From Bacteroidota bacterium (lineage in GTDB: Bacteria > Bacteroidota > Bacteroidia > UKL13-3), in NCBI GenBank assembly GCA_010027395.1, contig RGVD01000004.1, positions 1 to 30,570 of the forward strand: a stretch of DNA of 30,570 nt, in the 5' to 3' direction. The notes beneath the pieces were generated by a model. The model was given only the letters and a program-made list of their open reading frames with translations, was not told the DNA's origin and ran no database searches. The translations under genes were made by a program, and so were the position numbers. Below are positions 15,663-23,880 of this stretch, piece after piece. Position 1 is the first letter of the stretch. Each line of letters starts with the position of its first letter.

Positions 15663-17267
15663 ATGAAAAAGTACATTTTAGCTATCATCACAATAGCCAG
15701 TTTAATGTCTGCAAAAGCCCAAACTTTGGAAGAGGCTTTGAAAGCTGAGGATTTTGATAAATATCAAGTAATTGCCAAAGAGCCAAATAAGGGTGAAAAT
15801 TATTACTACCTAGGACAAATTTATGGAAGTTTGTTCAAGCCAGATTCTGCATTGTGGGCATTTAATACTGGTGTAAAAAATAATCCTACTAGTCCCGCTT
15901 GCTATGCAGGTTTGGGAGGATTGTTGATGGAAGAGAATAAAGTGGCAGATGCCAAAGTACAATTTGATAAAGCCTTATCTTTTAGTAAACAACGTAATGA
16001 CACTTACAATGATGTAAAAGCATTGGTATGGGTAGCTGAAAATATGATTGCAAGTGAAAATAAATTGGTTGCAGATGCGGAGGCACTTATGCGAAATGCC
16101 CTTGAGGTTGATAAATCAAACTATGATGTCTTAGTAACTATGGGTGATGTTTTCCTTGAGATTAACAATGGAGGAGAGGCCGCTAACAATTACGAACGTG
16201 CTATTGATTTGCAAAAAACAAACCCAAAAGCATATGCGCGTGTGGCCAATATTTGGGTAAAAGTAAGAAACATTGAAGCCGCTCAAAAGGATTTGAATCG
16301 TGCCTTGTCAATAGATCCTAATTACGCACCTGCCTTGAAATTGCAAGCAGAATTGTATTACCAACAACGTAAGTTCGATAAAGCTAAAGAAACCTATAAA
16401 TCATACTTGTTGAATTCTGAAGCAAGTTTTGCCAATAGATTGAGATTTGCCCAAATCTTATTCCGTGCAAAGGAATATGATGAAGCATTGATACAAATTG
16501 AAGAATTGCAGAAAACCGATAAGAGCAATTTGTTTTTATATAGAATGTTGGCATACTCTTACTTCGAAGTAGGTGGTTTGAAAAATGATACTAGCAAATG
16601 CAGAACCGGCTTAACTGCCCTAGAATATTTTATGAGCAAAGTGGATGAGAAAAAAATATTAACCAGCGATTATGAGTATATGGGTAAGTTACAATCTAAA
16701 TTGAAAGGTTACGATACTTTGGCAATCAATAGTTTTAAAAAAGTATTGTCTTTGGATGCTGACAAATTAGAGATGTACCAAGAGTTGGCAAAGGTTTATA
16801 ACAAAATGAAGCGTTTTGATGAAGCTGCCAATAACTTGCAAATCTTTATTGCCTCATCAAAAAAAGTAACTGTGGCTGATTATTTCTTATTAGCCAAAGC
16901 TTACTATTTTGGAAAGAAATTTGTTTCTGCTGATTCTGCTTTTTCGATTGTAAACACCAAATCTCCAAACTATGCAGATGCTTTTTACTATAGAGGTATG
17001 AGTCAAGCTTCTATTAACACTGATCTAAATGATACCTTAGGTAAATTTTGTTTTGAAAAATATTTAAGCTTGATAAACATTAACGACCCTGCTGTAGCTG
17101 AAAAGCAAAAGAATAATATCATTCAGGCCTATGATTATTTAGGTTCTTATTGCTACAAAAACAGTGCAAAAGGTGAAGAAAGAAATTGTAAAACCTATTT
17201 CGAAAAAATATTGATACTTGAGCCAGGCAATAAAAAAGCGGCAGAGTTTGTAAAAACCATCAAGTAG
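15663..17267 (+). CDS. Periplasmic TPR-repeat protein
   Basis: This 534-residue protein has a signal peptide ('MKKYILAIITIASLMSAKAQ', cleavage near residue 20) followed almost entirely by tetratricopeptide repeats. Examples are 'YYYLGQIYGSLFKPDSALWAFNTG', 'AYARVANIWVKVRNIEAAQKDLNRAL', 'PALKLQAELYYQQRKFDKAKETYKSY' and 'YQELAKVYNKMKRFDEAANNLQIF'. It should be periplasmic and act as a protein-binding scaffold. It starts 40 bp after the PstS-like gene and probably shares its transcript, ending at a strong terminator. The pairing suggests these two proteins help the TonB/ExbD apparatus or an envelope complex, but no partner is proven. Confidence 0.85.
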   Translation: MKKYILAIITIASLMSAKAQTLEEALKAEDFDKYQVIAKEPNKGENYYYLGQIYGSLFKPDSALWAFNTGVKNNPTSPACYAGLGGLLMEENKVADAKVQFDKALSFSKQRNDTYNDVKALVWVAENMIASENKLVADAEALMRNALEVDKSNYDVLVTMGDVFLEINNGGEAANNYERAIDLQKTNPKAYARVANIWVKVRNIEAAQKDLNRALSIDPNYAPALKLQAELYYQQRKFDKAKETYKSYLLNSEASFANRLRFAQILFRAKEYDEALIQIEELQKTDKSNLFLYRMLAYSYFEVGGLKNDTSKCRTGLTALEYFMSKVDEKKILTSDYEYMGKLQSKLKGYDTLAINSFKKVLSLDADKLEMYQELAKVYNKMKRFDEAANNLQIFIASSKKVTVADYFLLAKAYYFGKKFVSADSAFSIVNTKSPNYADAFYYRGMSQASINTDLNDTLGKFCFEKYLSLININDPAVAEKQKNNIIQAYDYLGSYCYKNSAKGEERNCKTYFEKILILEPGNKKAAEFVKTIK

Positions 17268-17289
17268 CTATTGAGATTTATAAAAATCG

Positions 17290-17324
17290 AAGAGCCGAAT
17301 TCAGTAAGGATTCGGCTCTTTTTT
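17290..17324 (+). terminator. Strong terminator between convergent genes
   Basis: AAGAGCCGAAT (17290-17300) pairs with ATTCGGCTCTT (17310-17320) around a 9-nt loop and is followed by T's to 17324. It ends the PstS-like/TPR unit and may also slow transcription arriving from the minus-strand kinase-like gene. Confidence 0.88.
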
Positions 17325-17333
17325 ATGGATTAA

Positions 17334-18668
17334 TTATGATTTGTTTAAGTGGAATTTAATAAGAGGGGCTTTCCAGTCACGTATACCTGTTTTAACTTGG
17401 GCTTGAAGTACATTTAAAATGGAATAAAGCCCAAAGTAAGTTCTGTTGATGTATAAGGCATGTTGAGAGCCACGTCCTTCTTTGCTTTCGCGTAATTCTT
17501 TCATATTTGTCACCTCTTCCCCTAATTGATAAATACTATCAATGTAGGCATTGTCCCCAAAGTCGAATACCTCTTCTTCAAAAGGTTTTCTTAATAAGTT
17601 TGTCATTCTTAAAAAGGCATCTGTAATTTTCTCTTGTGTGGATTTATCATCATTATTATTTACAATTTGTTGTTGTATCATAATGCGCTTAACGCTGTCA
17701 ATATCATTTACAATTTGGGGGACAAGTAAAGCAAAGTAATGGTTATAGAAATCTTCAGGAATTTCTTTTACGCATCCAAAATCAATAACACCTAATTTGC
17801 CATCTTCAAACATTAAGAAGTTTCCAGGATGAGGATCTGCATGCACGGCCCTATGCTGATGAACTTGTAGGTCATAAAAATCCCACATGGCTTGACCAAT
17901 TTTGTTCCTGGTTTCTTGGCTTGGATTTGTTTTTAAAAACTCATCTAAGTGCTTCCCTTCTAACCAATCCATCACCAAAACTTTACTTGAAGAATACTCA
18001 GGATAGTAATGACTAAAAATAATATTGGGTATATGAGCACAAAGCTTTGAAATCTCTTCGCTTCGCTTCAATTCAAGTGTATAATCGGTTTCTTCAATCA
18101 ACTTGTTTTCAACCTCCTTAATATATTTTTCGAATTCCTTTTCGCTCAATCCAATCAATCGAAATGCAATGGGTTTTACCATGGTCAAATCGCTTTTGAT
18201 ACTTTCTGCCACTCCTGGGTATTGAATTTTTACTGCTAATTTCTTTCCATTCAAAGTAGCTTCATGCACCTGTCCAATGCTTGCTGCGTTGGTAGAGTTC
18301 ATCTTAAAAGTATCAAATATTTGCTGTGGTGTTTTTCCAAATTGTTTTACAAAAGTTTGGATAATTAAGGGTCCTGAAAGTGGAGGAGCACTGTATTGTG
18401 CCAGGGCAAATTTATTGACATAAGCCCTAGGCAATACATTTTTTTCCATACTTAGCATTTGAGCCACTTTAAGGGCAGAGCCTTTCAATTCGCTTAAAGC
18501 ATTATACACGTCTTCAGCATTGTCTTCATGCAATTCGTCTCTTGTTTTGCTGGGGTCTACAAGCTTTTTGCTATAATGTTTTATATAATTACCACCAATT
18601 TGAGCTCCTGTTTTTACAAGTCTCATGGCGCGTTCAACTTTCGTACTTGGAATACTGGTTTGTTCCAT
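17334..18668 (-). CDS. ABC1/UbiB-family (AarF-like) atypical kinase/ATPase
   Basis: This is 444 residues from the ATG at 18668; a TTG 12 bp upstream would add four residues and is less likely. It shows the ABC1/UbiB motifs in order: 'LKGSALKVAQMLSM' (61-74) at the place of the family KxGQ helix, 'NAASIGQVHEA' (127-137) as the Ala-rich nucleotide loop, 'AVKIQYPG' with Lys147, 'EETDYTLELKRSEEI', 'HADPHPGNF' (276-284) and 'VIDFGCV' (294-300), the DFG equivalent. The KxGQ motif reads KVAQ here. UbiB members act as ATPases supporting quinone or lipid metabolism; the substrate of this one is unknown. The TetR-like gene lies directly upstream on the same strand, so both probably form an operon. Confidence 0.9.
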   Translation of the reverse strand: MEQTSIPSTKVERAMRLVKTGAQIGGNYIKHYSKKLVDPSKTRDELHEDNAEDVYNALSELKGSALKVAQMLSMEKNVLPRAYVNKFALAQYSAPPLSGPLIIQTFVKQFGKTPQQIFDTFKMNSTNAASIGQVHEATLNGKKLAVKIQYPGVAESIKSDLTMVKPIAFRLIGLSEKEFEKYIKEVENKLIEETDYTLELKRSEEISKLCAHIPNIIFSHYYPEYSSSKVLVMDWLEGKHLDEFLKTNPSQETRNKIGQAMWDFYDLQVHQHRAVHADPHPGNFLMFEDGKLGVIDFGCVKEIPEDFYNHYFALLVPQIVNDIDSVKRIMIQQQIVNNNDDKSTQEKITDAFLRMTNLLRKPFEEEVFDFGDNAYIDSIYQLGEEVTNMKELRESKEGRGSQHALYINRTYFGLYSILNVLQAQVKTGIRDWKAPLIKFHLNKS

Positions 18669-18725
18669 TTTGTTTTTCAATGCATGGTTTTATACGAATC
18701 TTCGTGGCCATGCAATTGAGATATA

Positions 18726-19379
18726 CTATTTATTCTGAAATAAGAATTTGCCAAAGTCCAAAGCTGCATCCAAAGCTGATTTTCCCATAAGGTCGAAAGC
18801 TAAATTTACCGAGCGTTCAATGGCTTCATCCGTTTTTTCAAATCCTTTGCTGTTGTCTTTTAACCAAAAATTGATGATAAAGACAAAATTTACCCAAAGT
18901 CCGTCTGCGTATTTGTCATCCACATATTTTCTTTCGGCCAATTCTTTTGTTTCTAAACCTTCATGGATAATAGGTTTTAGTTCAGCCACGAAGTCTTTAT
19001 GCAATTGGTATAGATAAGAAGGCCATTTAGGTAGCATTTTGCTGTCTCTGTGGTGTAGGAAGTTTACAAAGCTTCGGTAGTTTTTTAGGTTTTCGATAAA
19101 GGCAAAAAATACAGCTAATGCTTTTTCTCTGCTGCTGTATGCTTGCCAAGGCTCACTGCTTTTCTGGATTTCCATAGTATCCAAAAACCACTGACTGAAA
19201 ATGTTATTTTCAAGTCCTTCGAGGCTTGCAAAATGGTTGTAGAATTCTTTTTCCTCAATGCCGGCTGATTTGGCAAACAAATAAACGCTTTCAGGTGCTT
19301 TGTTTTGTTCGAGGGTGTGAGTAATGTATTTTTCGATTAGTTCTTTATTCATACTTACTTTAACGTATGAATTTTTCAT
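18726..19379 (-). CDS. TetR-like transcriptional regulator
   Basis: This is 217 residues from the ATG at 19379 ('MKNSYVKVSMNKEL'); an ATG at 19352 is an alternative. An extension back to 19466 would abut the divergent gene and leave no promoter, so it was rejected. The N-terminal helices 'IEKYITHTLEQNKAPESVYLFAKSAGIEEKEFYNHFASLEGLENNIFSQW' fit a TetR-type HTH. The C-terminal helices ('YSSREKALAVFFAFIENLKNYRSFVNF', 'WVNFVFIINFWLKDNSKGFEKTDEAIERSVNLAFDLMG', 'LDFGKFLFQNK') match a Bacteroidota TetR subgroup that, from memory, often precedes an ABC1 kinase gene. It likely regulates itself and the downstream kinase-like gene. The ligand is unknown. Confidence 0.8.
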   Translation of the reverse strand: MKNSYVKVSMNKELIEKYITHTLEQNKAPESVYLFAKSAGIEEKEFYNHFASLEGLENNIFSQWFLDTMEIQKSSEPWQAYSSREKALAVFFAFIENLKNYRSFVNFLHHRDSKMLPKWPSYLYQLHKDFVAELKPIIHEGLETKELAERKYVDDKYADGLWVNFVFIINFWLKDNSKGFEKTDEAIERSVNLAFDLMGKSALDAALDFGKFLFQNK

Positions 19380-19443
19380 TTGTTTTTCTTTGATAATGAT
19401 GATTGTCATAACATCATTTTTATTTAACGTATTAATATTAAAT
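19350..19443. promoter_or_regulatory. Divergent control region with repeated TTTAACGTAT
   Basis: TTTAACGTAT occurs at 19359-19368 and 19423-19432, 64 bp apart in the same orientation. The first lies in CATAC-N10-GTATG (19350-19369), the second in ATTTAA-N10-TTAAAT (19422-19443). They flank the probable TetR start and lie just before the divergent gene at 19469, so they are candidate autoregulatory sites. Confidence 0.45.
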
Positions 19444-19468
19444 TTGGGCTTTAATTCATCACCCATTT

Positions 19469-20371
19469 TTGAAGAAATTATCTCTAACTCTTATTTGCTT
19501 TATCCTTCTAAGTTTTGCTTTATACAGCCAAACCTTTAGCCTTTTGGATGGGGATACTGTTAACTTGACCCTGGCAAATGGCATGAAGCAAGGATTTTGG
19601 AGATACACTTGGCCTGATGGAGATTTGAAATACGAGGTGTATTATGAAAATGGTGAAAAAGACGGATTAGAAATTAAATACTATGATGCCCAAGATTGCC
19701 TAGAATATTCAAATACATACCGCAAAGGTGTTTTGGACGGGCCGAGCGTTTCCTTTTTCCCGAGCTGTTCCACTAGGTGCGAAGAGATCTACAAAGATGG
19801 ACTGAAGAGTGGTTATGAAAGATGCTATGACGAAAATAGTTATTTGCAAACAGAAGGCCGATTTGAAAAGGGTGAATTGGCGGGTTCATACGCCCATTTT
19901 GATAAAAAGGGATACGTTACTTACGAATCACCAACCAAGGAAACTACTTTAAAATTCGACAAATTCTTGACGGGTGAATACAAGGTTAAAGATTCGACCA
20001 TTTTCAATACTTTTAAACGTAATCCTAATTGGAAAAAAATACTATTGGTGGTAGATATGACAGGAAGCATGTTCCCCTATATAGGGCAATTGCTTGTCTG
20101 GTATAAACAAACATACGAAGATGGAAGGGTTAAATATTATGTTTTGTTTAACGATGGTGACAATGTTTTGGATTCTAAAAAGCCTGTTGGAAATGCAGGT
20201 GGTGTGCATCCCTTCGATGCCAAAGATTTCAGAAAGCTGAAGAAAGATATTGAAGATGTCCGCAAATTGGGCGAAGGAGGAGATGACCCTGAAAATGATT
20301 TAGAAGCTGTTTATAAATCAATAGGTACATTAAGGGATTATGGAGATATTGTTTTGTTATGGCTTTATTGA
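19469..20371 (+). CDS. Secreted YwqK/MORN-repeat + VWA protein, N-terminal part of a broken gene
   Basis: This open frame of 300 residues has a signal peptide (about 1-21). It is followed by YwqK/MORN-type repeats at about 37-150 ('GMKQGFWRYTWPDGDLKYEVYYENGEKDG', 'YRKGVLDGPSVSFFP', 'YKDGLKSGYERCY', 'FEKGELAGSYAHFDKKG'). A von Willebrand factor A domain starts near 188 with 'ILLVVDMTGSM', where D196-x-T198-x-S200 is the MIDAS metal-binding motif. The frame ends in 'GDIVLLWLY', where relatives continue 'GDIVLIADN...' and on to 'LLKRIKKPVHVI', which appears next in another frame. The gene therefore looks interrupted by a frameshifting deletion inside the VWA domain. If translated, the product would be a truncated exported protein. 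Confidence 0.7.
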   Translation: MKKLSLTLICFILLSFALYSQTFSLLDGDTVNLTLANGMKQGFWRYTWPDGDLKYEVYYENGEKDGLEIKYYDAQDCLEYSNTYRKGVLDGPSVSFFPSCSTRCEEIYKDGLKSGYERCYDENSYLQTEGRFEKGELAGSYAHFDKKGYVTYESPTKETTLKFDKFLTGEYKVKDSTIFNTFKRNPNWKKILLVVDMTGSMFPYIGQLLVWYKQTYEDGRVKYYVLFNDGDNVLDSKKPVGNAGGVHPFDAKDFRKLKKDIEDVRKLGEGGDDPENDLEAVYKSIGTLRDYGDIVLLWLY

Positions 20372-20595
20372 AAAGAATTAAGAAGCCTGTTCATGTAATC
20401 TTATGTGGCACTGCAAAGGGCGTCAATACAGAATATTTAAAAATTGCTTATCAAACAAAGGGTAGCATAAGCACATGGAACGAAACCATTCAAATGAAAG
20501 GCTTTAGAGAAAACCAAACGTTAACGGTGGATAATGATATTTTTAGAATGAGCTCTGGGGAGTTTATTTGGTTAGATACTAAAGGAGGAAAATAG
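20359..20595 (+). pseudogene. Displaced C-terminal part of the VWA protein
   Basis: The +2 frame continues the VWA domain: 'ALLKRIKKPVHVILCGTAKGVNTEYLKIAYQTKGSISTWNE', then a tail ending 'EFIWLDTKGGK'. This matches the last beta-alpha units and C-terminus expected for the protein starting at 19469. The ATG at 20359 lies inside the upstream frame and has no independent signal peptide. About ten residues that would normally join the two parts, including the probable third MIDAS Asp, seem to be missing (judged from memory of relatives), so a single-base slip alone would not restore the domain. Confidence 0.65.
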
Positions 20596-20663
20596 TGCTT
20601 GGTGCAATGTATTCAATGCTTTCTTGTGCGCTGTGCCTTGTGCTTAGTTAATTTGAACTATGA

Positions 20664-21767
20664 CTAATTTAGTTTTCGATAAATCTCAATTAGTTTTTGT
20701 TCTTCCTTCTCCCAACAAAAATCTTCTTTTGCTTTTAGGCAATTTGCTTTTAGTGTTTTGTATAATTCTTCGTCATTTAATAATGCATTTATTGAATTGG
20801 CAATTTCGTTCACATCACATGATGATAAAAGGGTGCAATGGTATTGCTCGTTTATGGCCTGGTACTCGGGGAAATTGGCTGAAATGCAAGGAATGCCTTG
20901 TTGCATATAATCAAAAAACTTATTGGCCAATGAGTAATAATAACTCAATCCAATAGGCTGCAATAAGTTCAAGCCTAAATAAGCTTCTTGGGTAATGGCT
21001 TTTAATTCTGCGGGCTTTACATAACCCAAAAATTTCACTTTATCATTGAGTTGATTATCGCTTACCAACTGCTTTAGTTCTGCCATTAAATCTCCATCAC
21101 CAGCTAACCACAATTCGGCATTCACTTGTTTCATGGCAAGTATGCTTTCTTCAATTCCTCTGCCACCGTTCATTGCACCTTGGTATAGGATGATTTTATG
21201 AGTGCTTGATTTCTGAATTTGTTGATTTGATATTTTGATTGAAAAGGGAACATTGCGAACACATGAAAAATGAATGCCATATTTTTTGCCCATCAATTCG
21301 GCTAACATAGGCCCAACGGTATATGCAGCATCTGCCCTGGGAATGCAAAGTTCTGAAACTGCTTCCCAAATCCATTTGATAATTGGTCGGTTTACAATTT
21401 CAGGTGATTCAGTATAGTATTCATGGGCATCAAAAACCAAGGTTTTGTTTCTCATTTTTGCTACTAAGGTGCAGGCCAATAAGGTGTCTACATCAACTGC
21501 GGAAACAATATCAGCTTCGTGTTTAAGAAGAAAAAGAAACAAACGGATATTAAACTCCAAGTAAAACAGTATTCCTTTTTCAAATTTGCAGGCAATACGG
21601 GTTTGGGTATAACTAAGTTCGTCCAAAGGAATAGACTTACTTCTCAATCTACCAACTAACTCTACATCAAAACCATACGCAGCCATCGAAGTGCAGATGC
21701 GTTGCATTCTTTGGTCATAACTCAGGTCAGTTGTTACTGTAAAAACTATTTTCTTTTTTCTATCCAC
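20664..21767 (-). CDS. Glycosyltransferase, GT-B fold (family 4-like)
   Basis: This 367-residue protein transfers sugar from a nucleotide-sugar donor in cell-surface polysaccharide, glycolipid or glycoprotein synthesis. The N-terminal half has 'ATVTTDLSYDQRMQRICTSM'-type opening residues, 'VGRLRSK', 'DIVSAVDVDTLL' and 'FDAHEYYTESPE'. The C-terminal donor-binding half has 'IILYQGAMNGGRGIEESI', 'LWLAGDGDL', 'KVKFLGYVKPAEL' and 'YYYSLANKFFDYMQQGIPCISANFPEY', typical of GT4-like enzymes. Translation starts at a GTG (21765-21767) that overlaps the last 22 bp of recQ, suggesting translational coupling. Acceptor and sugar cannot be told from the sequence. The opening residues read MDRKKKIVF then TVTTDLSYDQRM. 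Confidence 0.87.
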   Translation of the reverse strand: MDRKKKIVFTVTTDLSYDQRMQRICTSMAAYGFDVELVGRLRSKSIPLDELSYTQTRIACKFEKGILFYLEFNIRLFLFLLKHEADIVSAVDVDTLLACTLVAKMRNKTLVFDAHEYYTESPEIVNRPIIKWIWEAVSELCIPRADAAYTVGPMLAELMGKKYGIHFSCVRNVPFSIKISNQQIQKSSTHKIILYQGAMNGGRGIEESILAMKQVNAELWLAGDGDLMAELKQLVSDNQLNDKVKFLGYVKPAELKAITQEAYLGLNLLQPIGLSYYYSLANKFFDYMQQGIPCISANFPEYQAINEQYHCTLLSSCDVNEIANSINALLNDEELYKTLKANCLKAKEDFCWEKEEQKLIEIYRKLN

Positions 21768-23671
21768 TCTAGTTGCAAGTTACGGGTATAGGCTATTTTA
21801 CTTTTATCAAGCAAAAGCCTTATTCCCATTGCCAATTTCTCGTCTTTAACATGTTTCAGTTCTTGCTGAATTTGCTGTAAAGTAAAAGGTTTTTCTTGTA
21901 AAATAGCTTCTACTTCTTTGGTGATGCTATCTAATTCTGCTTTTTGTAATTGGTGTTTTTTCCTTTCAAGGCACTCATCACACACCCCACAATCATCTGT
22001 TCCAAATTCATTGAAATACTCAAGCAACATGGTGCTTCGGCATCTGTAGCTTAGGTTTTTTGAGTATTGAATCACTGCATTTGTTTTTTCGATATACAAT
22101 TGCTTACGCTCTTTATAAAAAGCCCATTGCAAATTAATATCCTCGGCTTTGATGCGGGTTTTCAAGAAGCATATTTGAGGCAAATCTTTTTGTTCAATGT
22201 ATTCGGCAATGCCCAAATGTTGCATTCTGCGCAATAAATTGCGAATAACATCCGTATCCTTTTGAAGCCTTTGCCCAATGCTAATTTCAGATATGGCAAT
22301 GTAATTGTCAAACAAACCGCCATAACTGCGAAGCAGCATTTTTATTAGTTCCTCCCATTCTTTACTCTGCGCTTGAAAAGCATCTAATTCTCTTTGACTA
22401 GTTGTGAGGTGCAGTTTTGAAGCTTCATAAAAAGCATCAGATAAGGATATCAAACCACATTGCTCCAGTATTTTTAGCGATGAATAGGCTATATGTACCT
22501 GCAACTTAAAACCTTTACAAAATGATTGTATGTCAAAATCAAAACTATCTTCAACATTGGCACCTGCGGGTATGTTCAGAAAATCGCATAAAGATTGATA
22601 GACCTTTTTGATTTCTTTTTCGGGAGGAAAGTTGATGTTTATTCTGTCCAACAATTCCATTTCGTCAGCGCCATTAAAAAGCAGAACACAATAAGCTTTC
22701 TTTTCATCTCGCCCTGCGCGACCTGCCTCTTGGTAATAGGCTTCAAGGGTTTCAGCCGGCTGATAATGCACCACCAATTTACAGTCTGGCTTGTCAATGC
22801 CCATTCCAAAGGCATTGGTACAAACCATTACTTGCGTTTTGTTTTGTGTCCAGTCGTTTTGTTTTTTTATTCTTTGTTCATAGGGCAAACCTGCATGGTA
22901 AAAATCTGCATTGATTTGATGGTATTGCAAATAACTAGCTAGCTCCTCTGTTTTCTTTCTGTTGCGGGCATATACCAAAGCCGAGCCTTTTACTTTCTGG
23001 ATGATATGAATAAGCTGCTCGTCTTTGTTTTCAGTGCTTTTTACCACATAGCTTAGATTGGGTCTGGCAAAGCTTTTCTGAAAAACATTTTTTTGTTTAA
23101 AACCTAATTGGCTTTGTATATCAGCTACCACCTCTTTGGTAGCAGTGGCTGTAAGGGCTATGACAGGTGCTTTTAAAAAACTTCTTACTTCGGCTATCTG
23201 CCTATATTCAGGCCTGAAATCAAAACCCCATTGGCTTATGCAGTGTGCTTCATCTACCGCCAATAGGCAAATATTCATATACCTGAGGCTATCCCGAAGC
23301 GATTCTGATTTTAAGCGCTCGGGTGATAGGTATAGAAATTTTACATCATCATGAATGCAATTGTTAATGGCAATGCTGATTTCGCGGTAGTTCATGCCAC
23401 TGTATATGGCTTTGGCCTTAATCCCTCTGTTGTTAAGGTTTTCCACTTGGTCTTTCATCAAGGCTATAAGCGGAGAAACCACGATGCAAAGACCATCCAT
23501 GGACATGGCAGGCACCTGAAAACAAATAGACTTACCACCACCTGTGGGCAACAAAGCCAAGCTGTCTTTGCCCGCTAAAACCGATTGTATGATATCCTCC
23601 TGCAAGGGCCTAAATTGGCTATGACCCCAGTATTCTTTAAGGATTTTATGTATATCGGTAGATGGCTTCAA
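21746..23671 (-). CDS. recQ: ATP-dependent DNA helicase RecQ
   Basis: This 641-residue 3'-5' helicase acts in recombination and repair. Visible are 'FRPLQEDII' (20-28, motif 0), Walker A 'LLPTGGGKS' (40-48), 'VVSPLIALMKDQV', 'DEAH' (140-143) followed by 'CISQWGFDFRPEY', 'ALTATAT', 'HAGL', 'VMVCTNAFGMGIDKPD' and 'YYQEAGRAGRD'. The RQC zinc-binding cysteines follow in 'YRCRST...DDCGVCDEC'. No HRDC domain is seen, as in many Bacteroidota RecQ proteins. The start is a TTG at 23669-23671: no ATG or GTG lies upstream in frame before a stop, and later ATGs would remove conserved helicase sequence. The glycosyltransferase gene overlaps its 3' end. Confidence 0.94.
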   Translation of the reverse strand: MKPSTDIHKILKEYWGHSQFRPLQEDIIQSVLAGKDSLALLPTGGGKSICFQVPAMSMDGLCIVVSPLIALMKDQVENLNNRGIKAKAIYSGMNYREISIAINNCIHDDVKFLYLSPERLKSESLRDSLRYMNICLLAVDEAHCISQWGFDFRPEYRQIAEVRSFLKAPVIALTATATKEVVADIQSQLGFKQKNVFQKSFARPNLSYVVKSTENKDEQLIHIIQKVKGSALVYARNRKKTEELASYLQYHQINADFYHAGLPYEQRIKKQNDWTQNKTQVMVCTNAFGMGIDKPDCKLVVHYQPAETLEAYYQEAGRAGRDEKKAYCVLLFNGADEMELLDRININFPPEKEIKKVYQSLCDFLNIPAGANVEDSFDFDIQSFCKGFKLQVHIAYSSLKILEQCGLISLSDAFYEASKLHLTTSQRELDAFQAQSKEWEELIKMLLRSYGGLFDNYIAISEISIGQRLQKDTDVIRNLLRRMQHLGIAEYIEQKDLPQICFLKTRIKAEDINLQWAFYKERKQLYIEKTNAVIQYSKNLSYRCRSTMLLEYFNEFGTDDCGVCDECLERKKHQLQKAELDSITKEVEAILQEKPFTLQQIQQELKHVKDEKLAMGIRLLLDKSKIAYTRNLQLEWIEKRK

Positions 23672-23880
23672 GGCTTTGGTTTAGGAACCAAAATTAAGAA
23701 TTAATTTATCAATGAGTTTTGTAATCCCAAATTTATATACTTTTCATTGTTTTGTTTTCGAAAAGTAAAACAAGAAAATTATGTCCTAGCTGAGTTACAA
23801 ACTCATTTTTCATTTACTTGTTCGGAGTCAGCTAATCTTTTGACTAGCAAACAAGACTGCCAACATTTGGGTTTATCTTA

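Noticed and set aside
20596..20663. Word-like repeats (tgcttggtgc / tgcgctgtgccttgtgctta) in the spacer
   Set aside because: Short degenerate similarity of a kind common in Bacteroidota spacers; no regular period or hairpin to support a repeat element.
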